A DNA stretch of 64,000 bases from Vibrio sp. HA2012. GTDB lineage: Bacteria; Pseudomonadota; Gammaproteobacteria; Enterobacterales; Vibrionaceae. The first letter of the stretch is position 1. Each line of letters opens with the position of its first letter. The notes under the pieces were generated by a model, which was not told the DNA's origin, searched no databases, and saw only the letters and a program-made list of their open reading frames with translations. Location of the stretch: positions 248,001 through 312,000 of the forward strand of contig NZ_PFXK01000001.1 of NCBI RefSeq assembly GCF_002812955.1, in the 5' to 3' direction. The translations under genes and the position numbers were made by a program. Positions 18,435 to 27,973 of this stretch are shown here, piece after piece.

Positions 18435-19304
18435 ATGACAGACAAAATGACAGTAGATACAGTACCGGAAACTATTTTAAGTGTTCGGGATTTGGAAACC
18501 GAATTTCTGACGGATGAGGGGACGATTACGGTACTGAAAGGCGTCAGTTTTGATGTTAAAGCTGGGCAGACGCTCGGACTGGTCGGAGAATCCGGTTGTG
18601 GAAAGAGTGTCACATCTATGTCGGTTTTAGGCTTGCTACCTCAGCCTTATGGCAGGGTAACCGGGGGGAAAGTTCTCTATCGTGGTACGGATCTGCTGAG
18701 ATTACCGGCAGAGCAGTGGCATACCATGCGGGGAAATCATATTTCTATTATCTTTCAGGATCCGATGACAGCACTCAACCCGGTACACAGTATCGGCAAA
18801 CAATTGGATGAAGTGCTGGTACTGCACCGACCCGATTTGAGAAAGAAAGAACGCTGCCAGTATGCACTGGAGATGCTGGAAAAAGTCCGGATCCCTCAGC
18901 CGGAAAAAAGGATGAATGAGTACCCGCATAATTTGTCTGGTGGTATGCGGCAAAGGGTCATGATAGCAATGGCTCTGGCATGTAAACCGGACATTCTGAT
19001 TTGTGATGAACCAACGACAGCTCTGGATGTTACGGTTCAGGCATCCATTCTGGAATTGATGCTCGATCTGCAACAGGAAACCGGAATGGCGATGATTTTT
19101 ATTACCCATGACCTTGGTGTAGTGGCTGAAATTTGTGATGATGTTGCCGTTATGTACGATGGCAGAATTGTGGAATATGCGGATGTATTCAGTTTGTTTG
19201 ATCATCCTCAGCATCCTTATACTGAAACATTGTTGAGTCTGATGCCGGGAATAAATAAGCCAGCCAAACAGATGATTGATATTAAACCGTACAATCCGGA
19301 GTAA
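18435..19304 (+). CDS. Peptide ABC transporter ATPase, DppD/OppD type
   Basis: Cytoplasmic ATPase subunit, 289 residues. Walker A GLVGESGCGKSVTS, Q-loop region IIFQDPMTALNPVHSIGKQL, signature LSGGMRQRVMIAMALACKP, Walker B ILICDEPTTALDVT and the switch histidine in FITHDLGVVAE are all present. The C terminus has the oligopeptide-transporter extension (HPQHPYTETLLSLMPG) but ends before the usual Cys-rich [4Fe-4S] segment, of which no cysteines are seen. In E. coli Yej the two ATPases are one fused protein (YejF); here they are separate genes, as in Dpp and Opp systems. The gene starts 11 bases after the binding-protein stop. Confidence 0.88.
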   Translation: MTDKMTVDTVPETILSVRDLETEFLTDEGTITVLKGVSFDVKAGQTLGLVGESGCGKSVTSMSVLGLLPQPYGRVTGGKVLYRGTDLLRLPAEQWHTMRGNHISIIFQDPMTALNPVHSIGKQLDEVLVLHRPDLRKKERCQYALEMLEKVRIPQPEKRMNEYPHNLSGGMRQRVMIAMALACKPDILICDEPTTALDVTVQASILELMLDLQQETGMAMIFITHDLGVVAEICDDVAVMYDGRIVEYADVFSLFDHPQHPYTETLLSLMPGINKPAKQMIDIKPYNPE

Positions 19305-19311
19305 AGGGCGG

Positions 19312-20133
19312 ATGGATGAAATAATTCGTATTGAAGAGTTGGCACTGCATTTTACCTCTGGGGGCGGAGTGTTTCGTAAGGGATACTGCATAAAAGCGGT
19401 GGATGGGGTGTCATTGCATGTGTCCAGAGGTGAAACGCTCGGACTGGTCGGAGAATCTGGCTGCGGAAAAAGCACTTTGGGACGAGCGATCCTGAAGCTG
19501 TATAAGCCGACCAGCGGACGTATTTTTTTTGAAGGAAAAGATATCACCGGGCTGAGTAGCCGTGAGATGAGATCTCTCAGAAAGGAGATGCAGATCGTTT
19601 TTCAGGATCCGCTGGAATCCCTGAATTCACGTCATACGGTGGGAATGATTATTGAAGAACCTTTTATTATCCATAACATAGGTACGAAAGAAGAACGTAA
19701 ACTGTGGGTGGAAGAATTACTGATAAAAGTCGGCTTACCGGTCAGCTCCGCAAACCGTTATCCGCATGAATTTTCCGGGGGACAGAGGCAGCGAATCGGT
19801 ATTGCCCGGGCGATAGCCCTTAAACCTAAGCTACTGATATGTGATGAATCTGTATCTGCTCTCGATGTCTCTGTTCAGGCTCAGATCCTGAATTTACTGT
19901 TGAAACTGCAGCAGGAGATGGCACTGGCAATGATTTTTATCTCGCACGACCTTTCTGTGGTTAGGCATATTTCTGACAGAGTTGCGGTGATGTATTTTGG
20001 AAAAATTGTGGAATACGGAACTGTTCGGGAAATTTTTATAAATCCACAAGCGGAATATACTAAAACCTTACTTGCTGCTATTCCTGTGACTCACCCTTCG
20101 CAACGACGGAGAAAGCAAAAGGAGCCGCAATAG
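19312..20133 (+). CDS. Peptide ABC transporter ATPase, DppF/OppF type
   Basis: Second ATPase, 273 residues from the ATG at 19312, seven bases after the previous stop and preceded by AAAGGGCGG. Walker A GLVGESGCGKSTLGRA, Q-loop IVFQDPLESLNSRHTVG, signature FSGGQRQRIGIARAIAL, Walker B LLICDESVSALDVS and switch His in FISHDLSVVRH are visible. DppF/OppF proteins usually have the Walker B reading DEPVSALD; Ser replaces Pro here. It closes the five-gene operon. An imperfect hairpin (AAGGAG / CTCCTT) overlaps the stop region, but without a T run. Confidence 0.87.
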   Translation: MDEIIRIEELALHFTSGGGVFRKGYCIKAVDGVSLHVSRGETLGLVGESGCGKSTLGRAILKLYKPTSGRIFFEGKDITGLSSREMRSLRKEMQIVFQDPLESLNSRHTVGMIIEEPFIIHNIGTKEERKLWVEELLIKVGLPVSSANRYPHEFSGGQRQRIGIARAIALKPKLLICDESVSALDVSVQAQILNLLLKLQQEMALAMIFISHDLSVVRHISDRVAVMYFGKIVEYGTVREIFINPQAEYTKTLLAAIPVTHPSQRRRKQKEPQ

Positions 20134-20170
20134 CGACTCCTTCTGAGCTCGGATAACCGGGAACAGGTGT

Positions 20171-20713
20171 TCAGAATTTAAAACGAGTCGTGAATACAAC
20201 CTGATCGTCGTAAAAGCCGTTAACCGTACCTTCCAGACCTAGTGTAAACAGTTCGGTTGAATGAAAACGGGCGAATACAGTGCCCACGATGTCATCATCA
20301 GCATCAATATCCACATAACCCACGCGCCCACCAACTTCCAGTTGTGGACCAAGCCATTGGCGGACACCAATATTCAGTTCCAGACCCATCTCAGAATTCA
20401 TATCGTCATTGTCAACCAAACGTCCCAGCATCTCACCTGTCAGGTCTGCCCAGTTGTTGATTGGTGCATGGAAACCCAGACCAGCAGAAAGGTTGTAATC
20501 TTGGTCGAATTCGGAATCTCCACGAACAATAGCGTGAGCATTAGGATGGATGGATTTACTGTATGCTCCGCCAAACGTTACCGGATTCATACCAATACGA
20601 GCTTCTATATAGTCGTAGCTAAAGTTGCTCATTGTTGTACGGTCGGGATCCTGAGCTGAAAATACACTGCTTGATGCCAGCAGAAGGCCAGCGGTAATTA
20701 GAATTTTACGCAT
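20171..20713 (-). CDS. Small outer-membrane beta-barrel protein
   Basis: 180-residue exported protein: signal peptide residues 1-19 (ITAGLLLASSSVFSA), then alternating hydrophobic/polar strands (GLGFHAPINN, LELNIGVRQWL, LEVGGRVGYVDID, TVFARFHSTELFTLGLEG) and a C-terminal Phe (TTRFKF), the recognition signal for the BAM complex. The length fits an eight-stranded barrel. It is not a general porin, since it is too small, and it has no OmpA-like peptidoglycan domain. Function unknown. It is an independent gene, convergent with the peptide-transporter operon. Confidence 0.7.
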   Translation of the reverse strand: MRKILITAGLLLASSSVFSAQDPDRTTMSNFSYDYIEARIGMNPVTFGGAYSKSIHPNAHAIVRGDSEFDQDYNLSAGLGFHAPINNWADLTGEMLGRLVDNDDMNSEMGLELNIGVRQWLGPQLEVGGRVGYVDIDADDDIVGTVFARFHSTELFTLGLEGTVNGFYDDQVVFTTRFKF

Positions 20714-20930
20714 AATAAAGTAAACCTATGTCCTGAATGTTTATTCCTGATGGCAGTATACCTGCTTTAGTCTGAGAGACAGTACTTGATTACTCATAAA
20801 GTTACCAAAATTTTGTCACTAAACCCTTTTCAGATTATAAATAAGCAAGTTAAATGCCATAAATACATATGCGTTTTTATTCAGCAAGTTTTTCCTGGGG
20901 TTGTTACTCTGGATTTCGTAGAAAATCACA

Positions 20931-21428
20931 TTATTCGCCAAATTCACTTCGTTTCGCGGCAATGGCATTAAATATTTTTTCTGTATCGAGTACTTTTCCC
21001 CATGGCATCAGATCCGCCTCATTGTCTATCATGTACTGCGTTAGCTGCTGAGTCAAAGTTATGACGAGTTCGTCCTTCTGCCATGGTTTGGCTATGTAGT
21101 AATCAAGGCTGGCGCTATTGACCGCCTGAACGGTGTCTTCCAGATCCGCCTGACCGGTAAGCAGCAGTTTTTTGGCAGGACGGGTTGTTTCATACTGGTT
21201 GAGCTCAATAAGAAAACTGATCCCGGTCTGTTCCGGCATAATATGGTCACATAAAATAAGTGCCAATTTTATGTCGTCATCTGCGTATTCAGCAATAACC
21301 TCTTTGGCTTCCGCGACCGATTCGGCTCCTTCAATAATAAAATGCTCTTCAAAGCGGGATAGATCCTGCACAACACTGTCCAGAACTTCTCGTTCATCAT
21401 CCACGCATAAAATCAGATATTTTTTCAT
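20931..21428 (-). CDS. Response regulator with receiver domain only
   Basis: 165-residue protein with a CheY-like receiver (about 4-125): acidic pocket CVDDERE, phospho-acceptor Asp in LILCDHIMPEQTG, the conserved Thr in LLLTGQA and Lys in YYIAKPWQ. About 35 residues follow with no recognisable DNA-binding or enzymatic output domain, so it probably acts by protein contact. Its ATG overlaps the stop of the upstream kinase gene (TAATG at 21426-21430), so translation is coupled and the two proteins are a likely pair. Confidence 0.85.
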   Translation of the reverse strand: MKKYLILCVDDEREVLDSVVQDLSRFEEHFIIEGAESVAEAKEVIAEYADDDIKLALILCDHIMPEQTGISFLIELNQYETTRPAKKLLLTGQADLEDTVQAVNSASLDYYIAKPWQKDELVITLTQQLTQYMIDNEADLMPWGKVLDTEKIFNAIAAKRSEFGE

Positions 21429-23392
21429 TATTTTTCCTTATTCGGGTTAGTCAGATGAATAGGATTATTTTGTTCGAAGGGGAGCCAGACAATCATTCTG
21501 GTGTATTCTTCGGGGCTGGACTCTACTTCAATCCATCCGCCATGCTGTGCCATAATCTGCTGGCAGACAGAAAGCCCTATCCCCAGTCCAAAATTGCCTT
21601 CTTTTTTGGTTGTATAGTTCAGTTCAAATATTTGTTTCCTTTTTTCTTCCGGAATGCCGTGTCCATTGTCCTCAAAAATAATTCGGGCAAAGTTCTTAGC
21701 ATGCTTTCTGGCAGTTTCTGTGCTGATTTTCAGGCAGCCTTTTTCCGGGAAAGCATCAATGGCATTAGAAATCAGGTTAGTCCACACCTGCTGTAATGCA
21801 ATAGGAAGGCAGAGAATTTCCGGAAGAGGTTGATATTCTTTTATAACCTGATGGAGTTTGAGTCTGTTTTCAAAGATAACCAGAGTGTCTTCTATACCTT
21901 CATGAATATCGACCTTATGCATTTTTTCATCGTCTGGACGTGCATAGCCTTTGAGGCTTTTCACCATATCGGCAATACGTTTTGCACACACCTGAATCGA
22001 CCTGAGGGTTGAACCGGTAATATGGTATTTTTCCAGACCACTTACCGTATTGTTCAGGCTCCTGCTTTCCCGGCTTAGCTGTAAAATTTCCTGTAGGTCT
22101 CTGTGCAGACCGAGCTGGACAATTTTCTTAGCCAGCTGTTTGTCACCGACTTGAGTAAGGATATCTTTACTCTTCTGGCGGATTTCTGACGTTGACATGG
22201 GACGAGACTGCATGGCTGCCCGGAGGATATGAGTTCCCAGCTCTTGATGAGATTCCGGTAACGGTGAATGGATCAGTTCATCAAGTCTGGTTGTCAGGGT
22301 ATCCGCCCCCCGTAGAATTGCGGCCACCGGGTTATTCAGTTCATGAGCTACTCCGGCAACCAGCTGTCCGAGCATGGCCATTTTTTCCCGCTCGATCAAT
22401 TGTTGATGAGCGCTTTCCAGTGACTCCAGTGTTTTCTGCAGTTCCATCTTGGTACAGATACTTCTTTGCAAACGGCGGTTAAAATGGCGCAGCAGCAGGT
22501 TGGTAAATAACGGCAGTAGCTCACTGTTGCTATGCATAACCTGTGAAAATACATCTTTATCCAGCTTTATCACCTTGGTTCGGGTCAGGGTAACCCCTGT
22601 AGAAAATGAACGTTCGCCGGTGACAAAGGACATTCCCCCTACAATGTTACCTTTGGTGTGCCTGACGACTTCTCTTTGTATGCCTGTATCATCGGTTTTA
22701 TAGAGTGCCACTTCACCTTCCACGATAAACCAGAGAAAGCGGTTCGGTTCACCCTCTACCGTAAGAAGGTGGTCAGGTGAGTAGGTACGGCAGGCATTGG
22801 TTTCATCCTTCTCAGAGAAAAAATGCAGTAAAGCACCGATGACTTTATCTGCCAGATAAGAGTCACTTAGTTCATGAAAATCGTGGATAAATCCCGGCTG
22901 ATATGAACCGACTCTCTGTTCGATATGAGCACTGAGAATGCGTGATTGATCCAATACGCTGCTGTAATGCAGCCAGTCTTCCTGTTTCAGGCTCAGGATA
23001 AAGGTCGTCAGCTCTCTGGTGGCAGTTTCCAGCAATACACCAGCATTGAATGGTCGGGTCAGACAATAATTCAGATGGCCTTCATTGATGGCTGTAATAA
23101 TGGGGGCAGTATCGTTTTTTTCACAGATCAGAACGGTTCTGGAATTCTGACAATGAGACAGTTTAACGGTTTTGCCCAGAAATTCAGCCCCGGACAGAGA
23201 TTTATCTGATGTGGTTACGAGCATTGCAACGGTTTGTTCCTGTTGCTGAATCTGAGTCATAAGTGACTCTGCTTCGTCCGGAGAACTGATACAGAATAGA
23301 TCGAAATGTGTCGTTAGAGGCTCCAGCTCATTTTTAAAGCTTTCTGTCGCTGCTGGGTCATTCTCTAAATAGAGTAAAACGTATGGATTCAC
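21428..23392 (-). CDS. Hybrid sensor kinase: pseudo-receiver, cNMP-binding and histidine kinase domains
   Basis: 654-residue cytoplasmic sensor. Residues 1-130 look like a receiver domain, but the phospho-acceptor strand reads LVTTSDKSLSG (no Asp at the usual place) and the conserved Lys is Arg (TRPF), so it is probably non-phosphorylatable. A cyclic-nucleotide-binding fold follows (about 185-300; VEGEVALYKTDD, GNIVGGMSFVTGERSF). The kinase core has the H-box GVAHELNNPVAAI, N-box ISNAIDAFPEKG, and G-boxes EDNGHGIPEEKR and GLGIGLSVC. No membrane segment is present. The start is GTG at 23392 with GAGG eight bases upstream. The partner receiver protein is encoded directly downstream with overlapping codons. 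Confidence 0.82.
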   Translation of the reverse strand: MNPYVLLYLENDPAATESFKNELEPLTTHFDLFCISSPDEAESLMTQIQQQEQTVAMLVTTSDKSLSGAEFLGKTVKLSHCQNSRTVLICEKNDTAPIITAINEGHLNYCLTRPFNAGVLLETATRELTTFILSLKQEDWLHYSSVLDQSRILSAHIEQRVGSYQPGFIHDFHELSDSYLADKVIGALLHFFSEKDETNACRTYSPDHLLTVEGEPNRFLWFIVEGEVALYKTDDTGIQREVVRHTKGNIVGGMSFVTGERSFSTGVTLTRTKVIKLDKDVFSQVMHSNSELLPLFTNLLLRHFNRRLQRSICTKMELQKTLESLESAHQQLIEREKMAMLGQLVAGVAHELNNPVAAILRGADTLTTRLDELIHSPLPESHQELGTHILRAAMQSRPMSTSEIRQKSKDILTQVGDKQLAKKIVQLGLHRDLQEILQLSRESRSLNNTVSGLEKYHITGSTLRSIQVCAKRIADMVKSLKGYARPDDEKMHKVDIHEGIEDTLVIFENRLKLHQVIKEYQPLPEILCLPIALQQVWTNLISNAIDAFPEKGCLKISTETARKHAKNFARIIFEDNGHGIPEEKRKQIFELNYTTKKEGNFGLGIGLSVCQQIMAQHGGWIEVESSPEEYTRMIVWLPFEQNNPIHLTNPNKEK

Positions 23393-23622
23393 GCTAACCT
23401 CGGCTCAGTTTTATTGTCACTGTAGCAACTTTCCGGAGATCCGGATGAGATATAACCAGAAATATGATCTATTCAGTGTTTTTACTCCGAAAAGGCTGAT
23501 TTGTCTCAAATTTTTAACTTTACCCAGGTTTTCGCCCTTATCTGTATTATCTTACCTGCAGTTCCTATAGACTTTGGCCGCTAAGGTTCGTTCATTTCGA
23601 TGGGTTAGGTAGTAAGAAATAT

Positions 23623-24858
23623 ATGCAGCAATTAAAAAAAATAGCAATGGTAGGCGGTGCGATCGCACTGGCCGCATGCTGGCCTCTGGCCGTAGGACAA
23701 ATAGGTCAGAAACTGGTGCACAATGGCATTCAGGATATGCAGATGCAAGGGTATTCTGCTGAGCTGATCAGCTATAAGCGGGGCTATCTGTCTTCTGTTG
23801 CAGTGACGCATTATGCTATTAGTGATCCTGTAACAAAACAGCGACTTGAGCAGGATGGTTTGCCAACGGAAATAAGTCTTAAACATAAGATACGACATAG
23901 CCTGTTTAGTATTAACACTGAAACTGTACCTGTAAGTGATGCTGATATTCCTGCAGTGCTACATACCACAACGCAGCTAAATGGTAATACAGAGTTTACT
24001 CTGTTTGTCGACACAATTAACCATACGAATGATGATGGTAGCCTGATTGAGGTTGCTTCTTCAGAAATGAAAGGACATGTTTCGGTATCGGGACAGGTAG
24101 ATTTCATACTGGATGTACCGTCAGTTAATTTGGGGTTTGTTAATGGTGAGGCATTGCAGATCCATGAAATTAAAGGTTCCGGAGATGGAATAAAGGAAGA
24201 CGGGTTCTTATTAGGATCGCATCAGTTTATGCTGAAAAATATTACGCTGACCGGAGCGGATAACGTTGCATTATTTCAGGGGAGTGACATTAGTTACCAG
24301 ATCCGATCGCAAAAAAATAAGCAGAATGAGCGAATTGATTCAAGGCATATCCTACAGGGCAGTCAGTTTATTACCGCGGGTGAACATGTGGATAAGGCTC
24401 TGATTGATTTTACCTGGGGGGATCTGGATATTAAAACGATGCAGGCACTGACGGAACAGAACGAAGATGACCCTGCCTCTCTGAGTGCATCTGCAGATGC
24501 CTTTTTCAACAAAGGATTTTATTTTGCAGTGAATGACATGCAGATTTCTGTCGGTGATGGTGGATTGTTCGATACCAGGTGGAGACTGACACTACCAGAA
24601 GGTGTGGCGAATATCACTGCTGATATGAGTAAAATACTTCCTGTTTTGGAAGGTAATCTGAGCACTTTTATTTCTGGTGAAATGCTGGTCAGATATCCGT
24701 ATTTCAAACCGGGACTGGATGAGTTGATTATGATGGAAATGGCGAAAGAGACAGAGAAGGGGATTCAAATCAATGCTGAGATTAAGCAGGGTAATGTTGA
24801 ATTTGAAGGCGGAGCAAAAGTACCTTTATTTTCTTTGCTCTTACCCGTATTCCTTTAG
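23623..24858 (+). CDS. DUF945 (YdgA-like) envelope protein
   Basis: 411-residue protein of the YdgA/DUF945 family (E. coli YdgA is about 500 residues). An N-terminal signal or anchor (IAMVGGAIALAACWPLAVG) is followed by a family-typical mature start, QKLVHNGIQDMQMQGYSAELISYKRGYLSS (given in outline), and many beta-strand repeats. The Cys in ALAAC could be a lipobox, but the following residues WPLA do not fit well, so lipoprotein status is uncertain. The molecular role of the family is not established, to my knowledge. It is a monocistronic gene ending in a UUCG-loop terminator. Confidence 0.78.
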   Translation: MQQLKKIAMVGGAIALAACWPLAVGQIGQKLVHNGIQDMQMQGYSAELISYKRGYLSSVAVTHYAISDPVTKQRLEQDGLPTEISLKHKIRHSLFSINTETVPVSDADIPAVLHTTTQLNGNTEFTLFVDTINHTNDDGSLIEVASSEMKGHVSVSGQVDFILDVPSVNLGFVNGEALQIHEIKGSGDGIKEDGFLLGSHQFMLKNITLTGADNVALFQGSDISYQIRSQKNKQNERIDSRHILQGSQFITAGEHVDKALIDFTWGDLDIKTMQALTEQNEDDPASLSASADAFFNKGFYFAVNDMQISVGDGGLFDTRWRLTLPEGVANITADMSKILPVLEGNLSTFISGEMLVRYPYFKPGLDELIMMEMAKETEKGIQINAEIKQGNVEFEGGAKVPLFSLLLPVFL

Positions 24859-24902
24859 ATCTGGCTGCTGATAGTGCCGAAAAATCTGTTTTTTTACCTC
24901 AG

Positions 24903-24924
24903 GAGGCCTTCGGGCCTCTTTTTT
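24903..24924 (+). terminator. Terminator with TTCG loop after the DUF945 gene
   Basis: GAGGCC TTCG GGCCTC stem-loop followed by six T; the extra-stable tetraloop and T run make it a strong intrinsic terminator. Confidence 0.92.
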
Positions 24925-25055
24925 ATACTTTTTCTGTACCTGAAAACGTGGTATTACTTTAGATCCTGTTTACCTTTCTTTTTCTCCGGCTGGTACGGGC
25001 TGAAAGGTCAATAGTTCCAATGTCTTTATCATAATTAGCAGGAGCAATCGCCACC

Positions 25056-26141
25056 ATGGATACGATTTATAATTTCAGTGCAGGACCGGCAGCATTACCA
25101 AAACCGGTGATGGAGCAGGCACAGTCAGAGCTGGTTAACTGGAATGGGTTGGGCACGTCCGTTATGGAAATCAGTCACCGTAGTAAAGAATTTATTCAGG
25201 TGGCAGAAGAGGCGGAGCAGGATCTGCGTGATTTACTGAATATTCCGGATAACTACAAAGTGCTTTTTTGCCAGGGCGGAGCTCGTGCTCAGTTTGCAGC
25301 TGTACCTTTGAACCTGTTGGGAGATGCAGAAACTGCAACGTATATTGATGGCGGATACTGGGCAGAAAGTGCTATCGATGAAGCCAAAAAATATTGTGAA
25401 CCGGATGTTTTTGTCGCTAAAACGGAAAAAGACGGCAAAATTGCTATTCTTTCTGCTGATCAGTGGCAGATCGCAGATAAAGCTGCGTATGTGCATTTTT
25501 GTCCGAACGAAACGATTGACGGTATTGAAATCAATGATCTGCCGGTTACCGATAAACCTATCGTAGCGGATATGTCTTCTACGATTCTTTCCCGTGCAAT
25601 CGATGTTTCAAAATATGCGGTTATCTATGCCGGTGCACAGAAGAACATCGGCCCTGCCGGTATCTGTATTGCTATTGTACGTGACGATATGCTGGGGCTG
25701 GCAAAAGACGTTCTTCCTAGCGTGTTGGATTACAAGGTACTGGCGGAAAAAGACTCAATGTTTAATACACCGCCTACTTTTGCGTGGTACCTGTCCGGTC
25801 TGGTGTTTAAATGGCTGAAAAGTATTGGTGGCGTAGCGGCGATGGAGAAGATCAACCGCGAAAAAGCGGCTTTGCTTTACAACTATATTGATCAGTCTTC
25901 ATTTTATAAGAATGGTATTCATCCGGATAACCGTTCTATCATGAACGTACCGTTCCAGTTGGAAAAGCCTGAACTGGATGCTAAGTTCCTGGAGCTGGCG
26001 AAAGAGCAAGGGCTGGTGGCTTTGAAAGGGCATCGGGTCGTAGGGGGGATGCGGGCTTCTATCTACAATGCTATGCCTCTGGAAGGTGTGGCCGCACTCG
26101 TTGACTTTATGAAGAAATTTGAAGCCGAATACGCAGCCTGA
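25056..26141 (+). CDS. serC: Phosphoserine aminotransferase SerC
   Basis: PLP enzyme that converts 3-phosphohydroxypyruvate and glutamate to phosphoserine, and also acts in pyridoxine synthesis. It has 361 residues, the family length. The N-terminal signature [19 protein letters not shown], the substrate loop [15 protein letters not shown], and the PLP lysine Lys196 in [12 protein letters not shown] are present, as is the C-terminal [28 protein letters not shown] precedes the ATG. It is a single gene closed by a strong bidirectional terminator; the divergently packed neighbours are cydC on the opposite strand and the DUF945 gene upstream. Confidence 0.96.
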   Translation: MDTIYNFSAGPAALPKPVMEQAQSELVNWNGLGTSVMEISHRSKEFIQVAEEAEQDLRDLLNIPDNYKVLFCQGGARAQFAAVPLNLLGDAETATYIDGGYWAESAIDEAKKYCEPDVFVAKTEKDGKIAILSADQWQIADKAAYVHFCPNETIDGIEINDLPVTDKPIVADMSSTILSRAIDVSKYAVIYAGAQKNIGPAGICIAIVRDDMLGLAKDVLPSVLDYKVLAEKDSMFNTPPTFAWYLSGLVFKWLKSIGGVAAMEKINREKAALLYNYIDQSSFYKNGIHPDNRSIMNVPFQLEKPELDAKFLELAKEQGLVALKGHRVVGGMRASIYNAMPLEGVAALVDFMKKFEAEYAA

Positions 26142-26178
26142 CAGCAGAGTAACGCCTGTGTATTATTCAGGTTGAGGT

Positions 26179-26208
26179 AAAAAGGCGGGAAGAAATCCCG
26201 CCTTTTTT
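26179..26208. terminator. Bidirectional terminator between serC and cydC
   Basis: A run of A, then GGCGGGA AGAAA TCCCGCC and a run of T: it can stop transcription from serC on the plus strand and from cydC on the minus strand. Confidence 0.9.
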
Positions 26209-26251
26209 ATTACCAACTTCATGCGGCTCAAAGATTTTCCGGTGGCTGCTA

Positions 26252-27973
26252 CTATAGGGTCTGGTGCAATTGATAGTAACGTCCTCTGGTATGCATCAGT
26301 TGCTGATGGGTACCTGATTCTGCAATCTTCCCAGCTTCCATCAGACAGATATAATCCATAGTCTCCAGATTGACCAGCCGGTGGGTGATGAAGATAACTG
26401 TTTTTCCGGCAAAATGCGCATTAAGCAGGGTCATGATTTGCTGTTCAGTTTGCTTATCCAGTCCTTCTGTCGGTTCATCAAGCAAAAGTATCGGAGCATC
26501 GTGTAATAATGCTCTTGCGATGCCTATGCGGCGTTTTTCTCCTCCGGAAAGTTGCCTGCCTCCATCACCCAGCCAGCAGTCCAAGCGCTTATCTTCAAGC
26601 AATGTATGCAGTCCGACCCTGAGCAGTATCTGTTCCAGTTCTGTATCTGTTGCTGTGGGTTTGGCCATTAGCAGATTTTCCCGCAGAGAACCGTTGAGGA
26701 TGTCCACCCTCTGACTAACGACAGACATCGTTTCTCGCAGAGTTTTCTCACTTATCTTTGTCAGTGGTGTACCAGCTAGAGAAATCGAACCTCCAGTTAC
26801 ATCTCGGTAGCGGCACAGCAACTGAATCAGTGTTGATTTTCCTGAGCCGGTCTGACCGAGTATCGCCATTTTTTTGCCTGAGCCGAGAGATAAATTAACC
26901 GAATTCAGTGCCGGAGGTTGATCATCCGTGTAATGGAATGAAACATTATTGAAGACAATATCATACTGCTCTGAGTTGAGTTCACCGGCGTCTGGAAAGC
27001 AGACATCCGCTTTACTATGAGTAATCTCATTCAGACGGCGGGCAGAAGTGAGTGTCTGGCCAAGATGCTGAAATGCACCGGCGACAGGCATCAGGAGTTC
27101 AAAACTGGCCATAGTAGCGAAAGCAAGCATAGCGATTAGCGGATCTGGCGGATTTCCGCCGACGCCATCGGCTGCCAGCCATATTACCAGCGTGAGAGCC
27201 CAGCCATTGCATAGCATCAGTAAAGCACTGGCAATTCCTGTTAGATGGGCATTAACATATTGGTTAGACAGTAGTTTTTTCTGTGTTTTCAGAATGGTAT
27301 CCAGATAGTGGCTTTCAGCACCGAACAATACCAGCTCACTGTGTCCTTCCAGCCAGTCTAGTGTTGATACACGCAATGCCGAGGTATGGTGTGTCTGTGC
27401 CTGGCCATTGTGTTTGCCTAACCGGTAGAAGAGTATTGGCCAGATTAGCAGCATACTACTCAGGATCATACCGAGGGTCAGGCCGATTGTCAGGTCAAAA
27501 AAGCAGAGAAACACTGTCAGAGTGATAATACCCAATGCCCCGACGAGCATAGGGCTGAACAGACGCAGGTAGACGTGATCCATAGCATCGACATCAGCAA
27601 CCAGGCGGTTGAGCAGGTCACCGTCCCTGATATTGGATAAGCGCCCCGGAATCAGTGGGGTCAGCTTGCGGAAAAAAAACACCCGCAGCTCTGTGAGCAG
27701 TTTGAATGTGGCATTGTGACTGACAACTCTGTCTCCCCAGCGTCCTGCAGTCCGCCAGATGGCAAATCCGCGTACCCCTCCGCCCGGGAGCATATAATTG
27801 AAGGCCTCACGGGCAATCGACATGCCGGCCACTGCGGCAGCGGAAATAAACCACCCGGATAAGGTCAGCAGACCGACAGAAGCAAACAGCGTAGCAAATG
27901 CCAGTAATACTCCCAGAGACAAGCTGAACCAGTGTTGTCTATACAGCTTCAGAAAGGGGATTAACTCACGCAT
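26252..27973 (-). CDS. cydC: Heterodimeric ABC exporter subunit CydC
   Basis: CydDC exports cysteine and glutathione to the periplasm and is needed for cytochrome bd assembly. From the ATG at 27973 (MRELIPFLKLYRQHW) the protein is 573 residues, the same length as in E. coli; GAGGAGATCTTG precedes the start. Six hydrophobic helices (1-320) are followed by an ATPase domain with Walker A ILGQTGSGKSTLIQ, signature LSGGEKRRIGIARALL, Walker B LLLDEPTEGLD and switch His in FITHRLVN. Its first eight bases overlap the end of cydD (ATGCGTGA), giving translational coupling. The order trxB-cydD-cydC matches E. coli. Confidence 0.95.
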   Translation of the reverse strand: MRELIPFLKLYRQHWFSLSLGVLLAFATLFASVGLLTLSGWFISAAAVAGMSIAREAFNYMLPGGGVRGFAIWRTAGRWGDRVVSHNATFKLLTELRVFFFRKLTPLIPGRLSNIRDGDLLNRLVADVDAMDHVYLRLFSPMLVGALGIITLTVFLCFFDLTIGLTLGMILSSMLLIWPILFYRLGKHNGQAQTHHTSALRVSTLDWLEGHSELVLFGAESHYLDTILKTQKKLLSNQYVNAHLTGIASALLMLCNGWALTLVIWLAADGVGGNPPDPLIAMLAFATMASFELLMPVAGAFQHLGQTLTSARRLNEITHSKADVCFPDAGELNSEQYDIVFNNVSFHYTDDQPPALNSVNLSLGSGKKMAILGQTGSGKSTLIQLLCRYRDVTGGSISLAGTPLTKISEKTLRETMSVVSQRVDILNGSLRENLLMAKPTATDTELEQILLRVGLHTLLEDKRLDCWLGDGGRQLSGGEKRRIGIARALLHDAPILLLDEPTEGLDKQTEQQIMTLLNAHFAGKTVIFITHRLVNLETMDYICLMEAGKIAESGTHQQLMHTRGRYYQLHQTL

